A stretch of 50,903 nt of DNA, from positions 1 through 50,903 of the forward strand of contig NZ_AJQE01000364.1 of assembly GCF_000261685.1 (NCBI RefSeq), written 5' to 3'. A model generated the notes under the pieces. It searched no databases. It saw only the letters and a list, made by a program, of their open reading frames with translations, and was not told the DNA's origin. This stretch comes from Bradyrhizobium genomosp. I (2014) (lineage in GTDB: Bacteria; Pseudomonadota; Alphaproteobacteria; Rhizobiales; Xanthobacteraceae). Both the position numbers and the translations under genes were made by a program. Positions 31,186-40,661 of this stretch are shown here, in pieces (the first letter of the stretch is position 1; each line of letters opens with the position of its first letter).

Positions 31186-32385
31186 TCAGACGTTGGAGCG
31201 CCGCACGGTGAGATCGCTGCGCTCGAACACGGCAGGCAGGAGGTCGGCGCCAAGGCCGGGACCTTCCATCGGGAAGACATAGCCGTCCCTGATCGTGGGC
31301 ATGGTGGTGACGAGCTCATTGTACCAGCCCTTGTAGAAGGCACGCACGGATTCCTGGATCAAGGTGTTGGGCTGGCTGAACGACATGTGGATGGCCGCGA
31401 TGAAGCCGATCGGGCCGATGCAGTCGTGCGGTGCGAAGGGCCGGTGATAGGTCTCGGCCATCGCCGCGATCTTGCGGCCCTCGGTGAGGCCGCCGGTCCA
31501 GCAAAGGTCCGCCATCACCACATGCATGGCGTCGCGGTCGAGCATGTCCTTGTAGGGAAAGCGCGAGCCCAGCGTCTCGCTGGCGCAGACCCAGACGTCG
31601 GTCGAGCGCGCATATTCGGCCAGCGCTTGCGGCGAGTTCATGCGGATCGGGTCCTCGTACCAGGTCGGCTTGTAGGGCTCGAGCGCGCGCGCGATCTGCT
31701 TGGCGGTCGGCAGATTCCACAGCGAGTGGAGCTCGACCATGATCTCCATCCTGTCGCCGACCGCCTTGCGGATCTTCTCGAACGGCTCGATCGCCTGCTT
31801 CATCTGAGCGGCGGTGATGTAGAGGCCCTTGTTCTCCTGCGCCGCCGGATCGAACGGCCAGATCTTCATGGCGGAGATGCCGCTTTCCAAAAGGCTCTCG
31901 GCGAGCGCGTCGGCGCGATGCATGAAACCGTCGAGATCCTCGTAAGGCCCCTTGGAGGCGCCGAGATTCCAGTTCGCGACCGGGCTGATGTTGGTCGAGC
32001 GGACATATTGCGTGCCGGCGCAGGTGTTGTAGATGCGCTGCTTGTCGCGGCACAGGCCGCCAAGCATCTGGTGCACCGGCTGGCCGCAGACCTTCCCGAA
32101 CAAATCCCACAACGCAATGTCGATCGCGGAGGCTGCACGATACTCGACGCCCGTCGACGACTGCGCCATCGGCAGGTTCAGCATGTCGCGGTGAATGGCT
32201 TCGATATGCAGGGGATTGCGGCCGAGCAGGCGGCCGGCAAAGGTGTCGTGAATCTGCGCCTCGACCGCGCCCGCGCCGTAGAACGTTTCGCCGAGTCCGA
32301 TCACACCCGTGTCGGTGTGAACGCGGACCCAGATGACGTTGGAAAATTCCTCGGTACGCAGCGTCTCGATCGACGTGATCTTCAC
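31186..32385 (-). CDS. enolase-superfamily (mandelate racemase type) sugar-acid dehydratase
   Basis: A 399-residue protein starting at a GTG preceded by GGGAGG nine bases upstream. The N-terminal capping domain runs to about residue 125. The barrel has an unusual lysine motif SAMKIWPFD instead of K-x-K. Metal-binding acids are in IMVELHSLW, TWYEDPIRM and VCASETLGSR; a later Asp is in VMADLCWTGG and His in FAPHDCIGPIG. It probably dehydrates an aldonic or aldaric acid to a 2-keto-3-deoxy acid. Substrate is unknown; context points to an idonate/gluconate stereoisomer. First gene of the operon. Confidence 0.88.
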   Translation of the reverse strand: MKITSIETLRTEEFSNVIWVRVHTDTGVIGLGETFYGAGAVEAQIHDTFAGRLLGRNPLHIEAIHRDMLNLPMAQSSTGVEYRAASAIDIALWDLFGKVCGQPVHQMLGGLCRDKQRIYNTCAGTQYVRSTNISPVANWNLGASKGPYEDLDGFMHRADALAESLLESGISAMKIWPFDPAAQENKGLYITAAQMKQAIEPFEKIRKAVGDRMEIMVELHSLWNLPTAKQIARALEPYKPTWYEDPIRMNSPQALAEYARSTDVWVCASETLGSRFPYKDMLDRDAMHVVMADLCWTGGLTEGRKIAAMAETYHRPFAPHDCIGPIGFIAAIHMSFSQPNTLIQESVRAFYKGWYNELVTTMPTIRDGYVFPMEGPGLGADLLPAVFERSDLTVRRSNV

Positions 32386-32476
32386 GGCAATTGTCCTCCC
32401 ATTACAGACGTCGCGCGTCCGTCGTCTCATTTTGCGCTGCAACATGCTGCAGGCCGCGCGAGAGTCTTACGCCGGC

Positions 32477-32492
32477 TTGTAATATATCACAA
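32477..32492. promoter_or_regulatory. GntR/FadR-type operator in the divergent promoter
   Basis: TTGTAATATATCACAA is palindromic at 7 of 8 base pairs and closely resembles TTGT-N8-ACAA sites of FadR-type GntR regulators. It lies between the enolase operon and gntR, 92 bp from one start and 71 bp from the other, well placed to control both. Confidence 0.65.
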
Positions 32493-32562
32493 CATGTTTT
32501 AAGGCTCGAACCAACAGGGCGCCATCCAGCAACGAGAGCGCGGGCCAACGGGAGAGAACGAC

Positions 32563-33330
32563 ATGGCAAGGCGCAAGCGCGCACTCGAGGTGGTGAGAAG
32601 CGACGACGACGCCGAGGGCAAGCCCTCGCGGCGCAACCGGCTCAATTTCTTCGAGCTGGCCTACCAGAAGATCGAAGAGCTCCTCGTTCACTGCGAGCTC
32701 AAGCCCGGACAATTCATGACGATGCTGGAGTTGCAGCACATCACCGGCTTCGGGCGCACACCGGTGCATCACGCCGTCAATCGTCTCTCGGCCGATACCC
32801 TCATCATTATCCGGCCTCGTCACGGCCTGCACATCGCGCCGATCGATCTCGCGCGCGAGCGCATGTTGCTGGTCTTGCGCCGCGACATGGAGCGTTTCGT
32901 CGTCCGACTTGCCGCCGATCGCGCCAGCCTCTTGCATCGCAATCAGGCGCTGCACATCGAGCGCCTGCTGCGCGAGCGCCGCGCCAGCCTGACCCTCGAC
33001 GAATTCAACAGCCTCGACCGTCGCATCGATGCGCTGGTGCTGGAGGCTGCGGGCGAACCGTTCCTGGTGCATACGATGCGGCCACTGCACACGCTGTATC
33101 GGCGCATCGGCTACATCCATCACCGCTTCATGCCGGGGCAGGCGGATCTGTCCGGCACGATCGATCATCATCTCGCCATTCTGGCAGCCGTCGCCAACCG
33201 CCGCGTCGAGGACGCGGTGAAGGCGAGCGATGCCCTGATCGACTACATGGACGAGATGTTCACGGGCATGGAGGCGGGAATCGATCCGCGCCTGCTCGAC
33301 TGCAGCATCGAGCCGCTGCTCGACGCGTAG
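32563..33330 (+). CDS. GntR-family transcriptional regulator (FadR/FCD subgroup)
   Basis: A 255-residue regulator. The winged helix (about 28-95) contains AYQKIEELLVHCELKPGQF and FGRTPVHHAVNRLSADTLI. The all-helical C-terminal half (about 100-250) has LRRDMERFVVRLAADRASL and IDHHLAILAAVANRRVEDAV, an FCD-like ligand domain with His residues suited to a metal-bound sugar acid. It is probably the repressor of the divergent sugar-acid operon and of the MFS gene 27 bp downstream. GGGAGAG precedes the ATG. Confidence 0.88.
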   Translation: MARRKRALEVVRSDDDAEGKPSRRNRLNFFELAYQKIEELLVHCELKPGQFMTMLELQHITGFGRTPVHHAVNRLSADTLIIIRPRHGLHIAPIDLARERMLLVLRRDMERFVVRLAADRASLLHRNQALHIERLLRERRASLTLDEFNSLDRRIDALVLEAAGEPFLVHTMRPLHTLYRRIGYIHHRFMPGQADLSGTIDHHLAILAAVANRRVEDAVKASDALIDYMDEMFTGMEAGIDPRLLDCSIEPLLDA

Positions 33331-33357
33331 AGAGTTTCGAAGAGAGGACCAAGAAAA

Positions 33358-34722
33358 ATGTCAACGATGGCCATGCCACAACCGACCGCGAGCGAAGCCG
33401 CGGTCCGCTATCTCATCACGAACTACAGCCCCAAGGGCAACAAGGTCGGCTGGCTGATGATGGCCTCGATCCTGGTCGAGGCCTGGGACCTCTATTCGAT
33501 CGCCTTCGTGCTGATCTTCATCAAGGAGCAGTACAATCCCGATCCGCTGATGCTGGGCCTGGCCGCGGCCGGCACGCAGGGCGGCGCCCTGATCGGCGCG
33601 CTGCTCGGCGGCTGGCTGTCCGACAAGATCGGCCGCCGCGTGATGTTCCTGGTGACGATGGTGATGTTCATCGTGCTGGCGCTGGCGCAGGCCGTCGTGC
33701 CTGATGTCGCCTGGCTGGTCGTGATCCGCTTCCTGCTCGGCATCCCGCTCGGCTCCGACATCTCGACCGGCTACACCTACATCATGGAATCCATGGCCAA
33801 GGGCGAGCGCGAGGTCATGGGCAACCGCTGGCAGTTCATGTTCGCGGTCGGCGAGGTCCTGACGATCGGCGTCATCGTGATCTTCCTCCTGACCGACATG
33901 AACCACGAGATGCTGTGGCGCGTGACGCTCGGTCTCGGCGCTGTGCCGGCGCTGATCATCCTGATCATGCGCCACGACGTGCCGGAGACGGCGGTGTGGC
34001 TGGTGCAGAAGGGGCGCTACCGCGAGGCCAAGCAGGTCGCCCGCGAGATGTTCAACGACAATCTCGACATGCTGCCGGATCGGGACGTCGAGGTGCCGAA
34101 GGTCTCGACCCGCGCCTTCCTCGCCGACCTCAGGAAGGATCCGATCCGCTGGCGCGCCACTCTCTACGGCTGGATCGCCTGCTTCGCGCAAGGCAGCGAG
34201 TTCTCGACGTTTGCGTTCTACCTGCCGGTACTGTTCGTGATGGTCGGCGTGTCGAGCGTGCTCGGCAACAACCTGGTGACGATGGGACTGTTCTGCTTCG
34301 CCGCGCTGTCCGGCTGGGTCGGTCCGCTGCTGACGCCGAAGATCGGCCATCGCGGCATCGCCATCGCCGGTTTCGGCATCGTGCTGGCTTCGCTTCTGGT
34401 CGCAGCTTTCGCGCTCTACACCGACAACAAGATACTGCTGCCGTTCGCGGCCGCCGCCATGCTGTGGGGCCATTATTGGGATGCGTCGAACTGCATGACG
34501 ATCCCGACCATGGTCGCCAAGCCGAAATACCGCGGCACCGCCAGCGGCTTCGCCTACATGTTCGTCAAGCTGCCGTCGTTCCTGGCGATCTTCCTGTTTC
34601 CGTCGCTGTTCGCGGCGATCGGGCAGGCCTACGCCACGCTGTTCGTCGCAATCTTCCCGCTGATCGGATTGCTCGCCGCGATCTTCATCCTTCCGGAAGT
34701 CTACGGCTACGAGAACGACTGA
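33358..34722 (+). CDS. MFS transporter (sugar/acid porter)
   Basis: A 454-residue 12-helix major facilitator. The loop 2-3 motif is GGWLSDKIGRRVMFLVTM, and RFLLGIPLGSDISTGYTYIM resembles the sugar-porter helix 4 region. PETAVWLVQKGRYREAKQVA follows helix 6. It most likely imports the sugar acid degraded by the divergent enzymes, as it is co-directional with and 27 bp behind gntR. Substrate specificity is inferred from context only. Confidence 0.9.
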   Translation: MSTMAMPQPTASEAAVRYLITNYSPKGNKVGWLMMASILVEAWDLYSIAFVLIFIKEQYNPDPLMLGLAAAGTQGGALIGALLGGWLSDKIGRRVMFLVTMVMFIVLALAQAVVPDVAWLVVIRFLLGIPLGSDISTGYTYIMESMAKGEREVMGNRWQFMFAVGEVLTIGVIVIFLLTDMNHEMLWRVTLGLGAVPALIILIMRHDVPETAVWLVQKGRYREAKQVAREMFNDNLDMLPDRDVEVPKVSTRAFLADLRKDPIRWRATLYGWIACFAQGSEFSTFAFYLPVLFVMVGVSSVLGNNLVTMGLFCFAALSGWVGPLLTPKIGHRGIAIAGFGIVLASLLVAAFALYTDNKILLPFAAAAMLWGHYWDASNCMTIPTMVAKPKYRGTASGFAYMFVKLPSFLAIFLFPSLFAAIGQAYATLFVAIFPLIGLLAAIFILPEVYGYEND

Positions 34723-34768
34723 GGTGCGACCCGGTCGCGGCGTCGTGGCCGCGATCGGGCTCCTCCCG

Positions 34769-35005
34769 CTACGGGCTCAGGAAGACCGGATCGATCCCGG
34801 TGCCGTGGCCGAGCAGGCCGATGGCCTGAAGCTGGGCCGTGTGCAGGTCGATCTCCAGGATGGCGAACAAGGCCAGCAGCACCACGGCGGAGAAGACGAG
34901 CAGGGGATGGGACGTGTCCGTGCGGCTTTCGGCGGGCGCGACGAGGCTCTGAATTCCGCGACGCAGGGAGGAACTCTGCGGCAGCGACTTTGATCGAATC
35001 TGCAT
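34769..35005 (-). CDS. small single-span membrane protein
   Basis: A 78-residue protein. A basic, Ser-rich N-terminus (MQIRSKSLPQSSSLRRGIQS) precedes one strong transmembrane helix (LLVFSAVVLLALFAILEI), and a short tail DLHTAQLQAIGLLGHGTGID follows. No signal-cleavage site is evident. AAGGAAGG six bases before the ATG at 35005 strongly supports it. It sits between the convergent MFS gene and the ArsB-like gene upstream on its own strand. Function unknown. Confidence 0.65.
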   Translation of the reverse strand: MQIRSKSLPQSSSLRRGIQSLVAPAESRTDTSHPLLVFSAVVLLALFAILEIDLHTAQLQAIGLLGHGTGIDPVFLSP

Positions 35006-35126
35006 GATGAACCTTCCTTGCCGCGGCATGTCCGAAGCGCGCGACAAATGAACTCTAGCCGCGGCCGCACCGCCGGCATTGATGCACCGCAAACAATTGC
35101 ACGTATTCAACCAGCGCGTTTTGCCG

Positions 35127-36377
35127 CTACCTGATGGCGACCGCCAGCGCAGCGATCAGGGCAGGCGGGGTCACCAGCAGGCCGAGCTTGAGGAACGGCC
35201 AGGCGCCGACCTCGATCTTCTCCCGCCGGAGCGCGACCAGCCAGAGGATGGTGGCGAGCGAGCCGGTCACCGACAGATTGGGGCCGAGATCGACGCCGAT
35301 CAGGATGGCGCTGACGACTGGTGCGGGCAGATGATCGTTGGCGGCGACCGAGCCGGCGACGAGGCCGACCGGAAGGTTGTTGGCGATGTTGTCGGCGAGC
35401 GCGGTGGCGATACCGACGCTCCAGGCGGCCTGGGGCACCGATTGCGCGACCGCCTCCTGCAGCAGGGCGCTGAGCTGCGCGATCACGCCGGTCTTCACCA
35501 GCGCCTCCACCATGACAAACAGCCCGCCGACCAGCGGCAGCACGCTCCAGGAGACACCGTGCAGCACGGGCAAAGGCGATTGCCGGTTGATCAGCAGCAC
35601 GATCGCCGCCGTCGCGACGCCGCAGATGAAGGTCGGCAGGCCCAGCTGCCGATCCAGCGCTGACGCAGTGACCAGCACGATGCCGATCGCGACGATGCCT
35701 GTTGCCGTGAGCTTGCCGCCGCGTCCAAGCTTCGGATGCGGCACGCTGCGGGCAATCGTCTCTTCCTTGAGCGCGCGGTGCTGGCTCAGGCGCAGCACCA
35801 CGTAAGTGAGCAGGATCGAGGCCGCCGAGGGCAGGGCGAACAGGCGCAGCCATTCGGTGAGCTGCGGCATGCGCGCGCCGAACACGACGAGATTGGCCGG
35901 ATTGGAAATCGGCAGGACGAAGCTCGCGGCATTGGCGATGAAGGCACAGACGAACAGATAGGGGAGCGGCTTGGCGCCCGCCGCGCGCGTCGCGGCGTAG
36001 ACCGCAGGCGTCAACACGATCGCGGTGGCGTCGTTCGAGAGCAGCACGGTCACCAGCGTGCCGACGAGATAGATCAGCAGGAACAGCCGCTGCGGCGAGC
36101 CGCGCGCATATTCGACCGCGAGCGCGGCGAGATAATCGAACAGGCCTTCGAGCCGCGCCAGTTCTGCGATCAGCATCATGCCGATCAGGAAGAGATAGAC
36201 GTCGACGCCCTTCTCGATACCCGTCAGTGCATCCTGCCATGGCAGCAAGCCGAGCAGCACCAGCGCGCCAGCGCCGATCACGGCCCAGATCGCCTCGGGT
36301 AGGCGAAAGGGGCGGATGATGACGCCTGCGGTCGCGACGATGATGATGCTCCAGGCCCAGATGGCGTCAGACGGCAC
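35127..36377 (-). CDS. ArsB/SLC13-type membrane carrier
   Basis: A 416-residue protein with about 11-12 membrane helices. The two-fold repeat carries family motifs LLSNDATAIVLTPAVYA and ISNPANLVVFGARMP in the first half and ALADNIANNLPVGLVAGS and GPNLSVTGSLATILWLVALR in the second, as in arsenite and NhaD/SLC13 carriers. The GTG at 36377 has GAGG seven bases upstream; a TTG two codons earlier is too close to it. No arsC or arsR lies alongside, so arsenite is not assured; an organic anion is possible. Confidence 0.85.
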   Translation of the reverse strand: MPSDAIWAWSIIIVATAGVIIRPFRLPEAIWAVIGAGALVLLGLLPWQDALTGIEKGVDVYLFLIGMMLIAELARLEGLFDYLAALAVEYARGSPQRLFLLIYLVGTLVTVLLSNDATAIVLTPAVYAATRAAGAKPLPYLFVCAFIANAASFVLPISNPANLVVFGARMPQLTEWLRLFALPSAASILLTYVVLRLSQHRALKEETIARSVPHPKLGRGGKLTATGIVAIGIVLVTASALDRQLGLPTFICGVATAAIVLLINRQSPLPVLHGVSWSVLPLVGGLFVMVEALVKTGVIAQLSALLQEAVAQSVPQAAWSVGIATALADNIANNLPVGLVAGSVAANDHLPAPVVSAILIGVDLGPNLSVTGSLATILWLVALRREKIEVGAWPFLKLGLLVTPPALIAALAVAIR

Positions 36378-36491
36378 GGTCAATCCTCGAATGCAGGGGA
36401 TTCATTCGGCAGCGATAGCCGATGCGAGAACCGCTGTCTTCCCGTACGCCTGCAAGGCGCGATGCCGGGTCTCGGGACGGCGCGCCGGCGC

Positions 36492-36578
36492 CGTCATTGC
36501 GAGGAGCTCTTGCGACGAAGCAATCCAGGCTGCCGCTGCGGAAAGAAGCCGGATTGCTTCGCTACGCTCGCAATGACG
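36492..36578. repeat. 87-bp palindromic dispersed repeat
   Basis: Outer arms CGTCATTGCGAG and CTCGCAATGACG are perfect complements. Inner arms GCGACGAAGCAATCC and GGATTGCTTCGC pair with a small bulge. From memory this is a well-known intergenic repeat of Bradyrhizobium and Rhodopseudomonas. It lies between the ArsB-like gene start and the kinase stop. A fragment of the same element occurs at 42841-42860. Confidence 0.75.
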
Positions 36579-36610
36579 GAATGCAAGGCGCCGCCTCATG
36601 CCCATGACAC

Positions 36611-39100
36611 TCACCGTGCCACCGAGAGCTTCTCCGTGATTGCCTTGCGCAGTATCCGCGACAGCGATTCCACCGAATACGGCTTCTGGATCAGTTCGAA
36701 GCCGCGATGGGCGTTTTCGGCGAGCACGTTGCTGTAGCCGCTGGTGAGCACCACGGGCAGGCCGGGATAGCGCTCGCGGATGATGCCGGCAAGCTCGACG
36801 CCGTTCATTCCGGGCATGATGACGTCGGAGAACACGAGGTCGACGGCAAATTCGTTCTCGCCGAGGATCGCCAGCGCCGCGTTCGCGTTGGCGACGCGGC
36901 GGACGACATAGCCGAGATCCTCCAGGAGTTCGGTCGAGAAGCGGCCGACTTCGTCGTCATCCTCGACCACGAGCACGCGATAGCCTCGCCCGGTCGCCGC
37001 AGCCTCGTGGCTCAGCGCCGCGGCTTCCTTGTCCGTCGCCGGGCTTCGCGCCTGTGGCAGATAGATGGTGAAGGTCGCGCCTTTGCCTTGCGTGCTCGTC
37101 ACCGCGATGTCGCCCTCGGACTGCTTTGCGAAGCCGAAGGCCTGGCTGAGGCCGAGCCCTGTGCCCTTGCCGACCTCCTTGGTGGTGAAGAACGGCTCGA
37201 AGATCGAATCGAGATGCTCCGGCGCGATGCCGCTGCCGGTGTCGGTGACAGAGATGGCGACATAGTCGCCGCCGCGCGCCGATTGTGCGCGCAGGCTCGG
37301 AATCCCAAGGACCTTGCGCACGGCGATGGTGAGGCGGCCTTCGCCATCCATGGCATCGCGGGCGTTGATGGCGAGGTTGATCAGCGCGGCCTCGAACTGG
37401 GCGATGTCGGCTACGGTGAAGCAGTCGGCATCGTGAACCTCCACGGCGATCTCGATGCGGGCGCCGACCAGCGGCCGGACCAGCTGCGCCACGCCTTCGA
37501 CCTGGCTGCCGACGTTGAAGATCTGCGGCTTCAGCGGCTGCCGGCGCGCGAACGCCAGAAGCTGCGCGGTCAGCTTGGAGGCGCGCTCGACCGTCTCGGA
37601 GATGGCGTCGACGTAGCGGCGACGACGTTCCTCCGGCAGCTCGCGGCGGCGCAGGAAGTCGGTGGCAGAGCGGATGATGGTGAGGAGATTGTTGAAGTCG
37701 TGGGCGACGCCGCCGGTGAGCTGGCCGATCGCCTCCATCTTCTGCGATTGCCGCAGCGCTTCCTCGCCGCGGCGGCGCTCCGTGATGTCGACGGCCTCGG
37801 GCACGGCACCGGTGATGTTGCCGTGGCGGTCGAACACGGGGCGCATGCCGAAGTCGAAATCGCGCTCGCCGACGGGAAGGCGCAGGCGCATCTCCAGCCG
37901 GACCGCTTCACCCCTCAGCACGGTGTGGAAGGCTTCGCGCACCAGCGCGCTCATGCCCTCCGTCGCGCTGAACCAGGGCGTGTCCCAAAACAGCTTTCCG
38001 ATCACATCCGAAGAGCCCGCCTTGATGCCGTCCAGCGCGGTCCTGTTGGCGTAAAGCAGCTCGCCTCTGAGATTGACCAGGCCCTGATACTGATTGCTGG
38101 TCTCCAGGATCGCACGCAGCCGTGCCTCGTTGGATTCGAGCTCGGCGGTGCGCTCGGCAATGCGCTGTTCCAGCGTCTCGTTGAGCTGCCTGAGCTCGAT
38201 CTCGGCCTGCTTGGCGACGGTGATGTCGTGGGCGACGCCGATGAAGCCGATATGCTTGCCTGTCGGGTCCCAGCGCGGCTGCGATTCCGATCTAAGCCAC
38301 CGCCATTCGCCGCTTGCGTTCCTGTAACGCGCTTCCAGCACGAAGGGTTTGAGGGACGCTTCGCCCTGGACGGATTGCTGGAGCACGTGCGGAAGGTCGT
38401 CGGGATGCAACACCTTGCGCCAGTCGAAATCGATTGCCTGGTCGTACGGCAGGCCGACGAAATCGACGTAGGCCTGGTTGGCGAAGGACCGCTTGCGATC
38501 GAGCTTGGTCACCCAGATCGGCACCGGCGCGCTGTCGGCGATCAGCCGGAAGCGCTCCTCGCTCTCGCGCAGCGTCTCGCGCGCGAGCATCTGGTCGGTG
38601 ATGTCGATGTGGGCGCCGACGAGCCGAATGGCGCGGCCGTCCTTGTCGCGCTCGATCTTGGCGACGACCCGGATCCAGCGGGTCTCGCCGTCGCTGGGAC
38701 GGATGATGCGGTATTCGGCAACGTAGTCTTCGCTCGTTCCGGCGAGAGCCTCGAAGAAATGCTTGACGGTTGCCTCGCGGTCGTCGGGATGGATACGATT
38801 GACCCAATCCTCGTGCGACTCCTCGGCAGCTTCCGGCGGCAGGCCGTGGATGATCAGATATTCGGGCGAGCGGCGGTTCTTGAAGCCTTCGCGGAAATCG
38901 ACCTCGACGCCGCCGACCTTGCCGATGCGCTGGATGCGCGCAAGCTCGGCCTCGCGCTCCTGCAGCGCACGATAGGCGTTGTCGCGCTCGCGTGCGATGT
39001 CTTCGAGGTGCTGGCGCAGCCTTTCGGCGGCGATGGTCTCGGGCAAGGGATCGTTCAAGGCATCGGCCGTTGTGATGCGGGTGCGCACGTGCCGGACCAA
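36611..39100 (-). CDS. hybrid sensor histidine kinase with three PAS domains and a receiver
   Basis: An 829-residue cytoplasmic protein without membrane helices. PAS 1 (about 55-170) and PAS 2 (about 175-300) end in PAC boxes ITDQML and DITVAK; a coiled coil (about 300-330) precedes PAS 3 (about 330-445). The kinase has LTGGVAHDFNNLLTIIRS (His), NLAINARDAM and GKGTGLGLSQAFGF. The C-terminal receiver carries Asp in VDLVFSDVIMPG and Lys in IQKPYS. No partner regulator is adjacent. The start is uncertain: TTG at 39100 or GTG at 39088, neither with a good ribosome-binding site. Confidence 0.9.
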   Translation of the reverse strand: MVRHVRTRITTADALNDPLPETIAAERLRQHLEDIARERDNAYRALQEREAELARIQRIGKVGGVEVDFREGFKNRRSPEYLIIHGLPPEAAEESHEDWVNRIHPDDREATVKHFFEALAGTSEDYVAEYRIIRPSDGETRWIRVVAKIERDKDGRAIRLVGAHIDITDQMLARETLRESEERFRLIADSAPVPIWVTKLDRKRSFANQAYVDFVGLPYDQAIDFDWRKVLHPDDLPHVLQQSVQGEASLKPFVLEARYRNASGEWRWLRSESQPRWDPTGKHIGFIGVAHDITVAKQAEIELRQLNETLEQRIAERTAELESNEARLRAILETSNQYQGLVNLRGELLYANRTALDGIKAGSSDVIGKLFWDTPWFSATEGMSALVREAFHTVLRGEAVRLEMRLRLPVGERDFDFGMRPVFDRHGNITGAVPEAVDITERRRGEEALRQSQKMEAIGQLTGGVAHDFNNLLTIIRSATDFLRRRELPEERRRRYVDAISETVERASKLTAQLLAFARRQPLKPQIFNVGSQVEGVAQLVRPLVGARIEIAVEVHDADCFTVADIAQFEAALINLAINARDAMDGEGRLTIAVRKVLGIPSLRAQSARGGDYVAISVTDTGSGIAPEHLDSIFEPFFTTKEVGKGTGLGLSQAFGFAKQSEGDIAVTSTQGKGATFTIYLPQARSPATDKEAAALSHEAAATGRGYRVLVVEDDDEVGRFSTELLEDLGYVVRRVANANAALAILGENEFAVDLVFSDVIMPGMNGVELAGIIRERYPGLPVVLTSGYSNVLAENAHRGFELIQKPYSVESLSRILRKAITEKLSVAR

Positions 39101-39303
39101 TATTCACACAGACGGAACGCGATGGCCATCGTTTAGAGAGGAAAGTGTCGGGAAATAAGAGCGAGCGTGCCTGAACGCGGAAAACTGCGCGGTGGCAACG
39201 TCTGGTCTGGCAATTTGTTCCGGACACTGGAACGATCGGCTGATCGAGGCGTCTTCGCGAGGTGCCAACTCTCATAAGAATCCCTTTCCAAAGAGGCTAG
39301 ATC

Positions 39304-40395
39304 TTGAAGCTCTTCGTCTGTCAGGCCTGCGGCAACGTTCTCTATTTCGAGAATCGTGCCTGCGAACGCTGCGGCCATCGTGTCGCCTTCCTGCCGGAGA
39401 AGGAGACCATGTCGGCGATCGAGCCCGACGGAGAAGCCTGGAGGACATTGGCCGACAATGGCGAAGGCCGGATGCTGTGCCGGAATGCCGAGTACGATGC
39501 CTGCAACTGGCTCACGGACACAGGCGATACCACCGGCTATTGTCGCGCCTGCCGCCACAATGGGACGGTGCCGAACCTCTCCGATCCGGCGCAGCTCGCC
39601 GGATGGCGTGAGCTGGAGGTGGCCAAGCACCGATTATTCTATTCCCTGATCCGCTGGAGGCTGCCGCTCCAGTCCCGGTGGGACAATCCCGAGCATGGCC
39701 TGATCTTCAATTTCCTCGCCGACGATCCGCACAGCGGAGAGACGGTCATGACCGGCCACGACAATGGCCTGATCACGATCGCGCTGACCGAAGCCGACGA
39801 CATCGAGCGCGAGCGGCGCAGGCTGGAGCTGGGCGAGCCTTACAGGACGCTGCTCGGACATTTCCGCCACGAGGTCGGGCACTATTTCTGGGACGTGCTG
39901 GTGCAGGGCGGCGGCAAGCTCGACCCGTGCCGCGCCGTGTTCGGCGACGATGCGGCCGATTACGGTCAGGCCTTGCAGCGCCATTATGCCGAAGGCCCGC
40001 CGCCCGACTGGCAGCAGAGCTACGTCTCGGCCTACGCCACGATGCATCCCTGGGAAGACTTCGCCGAGACCTGGGCGCACTACCTCCACATCGTCGACAC
40101 CCTGGAGATGGCCGCCGAGTTCGGCATGGAGGTGCGCCCCAAGGTCGATCGCGACGGGGAGTTGACGGCGCGCATCCGTTTCGACCCCTACGAGGCAAGG
40201 GACGTCGAGGCGCTGGTCAACGCATGGCTGCCCTTCACCTTCGCCATGAACAGCGTCAACCGCGCCATGGGCCTGCGCGACCTCTATCCCTTCATCCTGT
40301 CGCCCGTGGTGGTCGCCAAGCTCGGCTTCATTCACGGCCTGGTCCGGGACGTGGCCAAGGCCGGGAAGCCCCTGGACGCGGCACGGCGTCCCTAA
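39304..40395 (+). CDS. zinc-ribbon zincin-like metallopeptidase
   Basis: A 363-residue cytosolic protein. An N-terminal zinc ribbon has Cys6, Cys9, Cys20 and Cys23; a second Cys set is Cys59, Cys67, Cys80 and Cys83. A zincin motif HFRHEVGHYFW (His189, Glu190, His193) follows, and a downstream Glu helix DFAETWAHYLHIVDTLEMA supplies the third ligand. This matches the family often called putative zinc-binding metallopeptidase. The start is TTG at 39304, with AGAGG seven bases upstream. It is probably a protease of unknown target. Divergent from the PAS kinase. Confidence 0.88.
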   Translation: MKLFVCQACGNVLYFENRACERCGHRVAFLPEKETMSAIEPDGEAWRTLADNGEGRMLCRNAEYDACNWLTDTGDTTGYCRACRHNGTVPNLSDPAQLAGWRELEVAKHRLFYSLIRWRLPLQSRWDNPEHGLIFNFLADDPHSGETVMTGHDNGLITIALTEADDIERERRRLELGEPYRTLLGHFRHEVGHYFWDVLVQGGGKLDPCRAVFGDDAADYGQALQRHYAEGPPPDWQQSYVSAYATMHPWEDFAETWAHYLHIVDTLEMAAEFGMEVRPKVDRDGELTARIRFDPYEARDVEALVNAWLPFTFAMNSVNRAMGLRDLYPFILSPVVVAKLGFIHGLVRDVAKAGKPLDAARRP

Positions 40396-40495
40396 AGCAT
40401 GATCCGGAAAAGTGCGCAGCGGCTTTCCGAAAAGATTATGCTTAAACAATAACCTGGAGCGCGATGACGCTTCATCCTGATCGCATCGCGCTTTA
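40396..40495. repeat. two-hairpin dispersed repeat downstream of the metallopeptidase
   Basis: It begins at the last base of the stop codon. The first hairpin pairs AGCATGATCCGGAAAAG with CTTTCCGAAAAGATTATGCT; the second pairs AGCGCGATGACG with CGCATCGCGCTT. I recognise this from memory as a dispersed rhizobial element. It probably terminates transcription between the metallopeptidase and the carboxylase. Confidence 0.7.
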
Positions 40496-40661
40496 GGGCT
40501 CGCCGGGCCCATTTCGGTCTTGCGCTGGTACGCCAGAGGCCCCGGATTTAGACCGTTGCCTCCGGCCCATTTTGATGTACCACGGGGGCCACACGGCCCG
40601 TTCCCACAGGCCCCAACGGCCAGGAGACGGGTCCCGCCCAAGGTCGAGACTCAAGAAAAGC

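Noticed and set aside
35127..36377. firm call as arsenite efflux pump ArsB
   Set aside because: No arsR, arsC or other resistance gene adjoins it; the ArsR gene at 10411 is 25 kb away and lacks a metal site.
36707..39136. 809-codon plus-strand reading frame opposite the three-PAS kinase
   Set aside because: Antisense shadow caused by high third-position GC; the minus strand shows complete PAS, kinase and receiver motifs.
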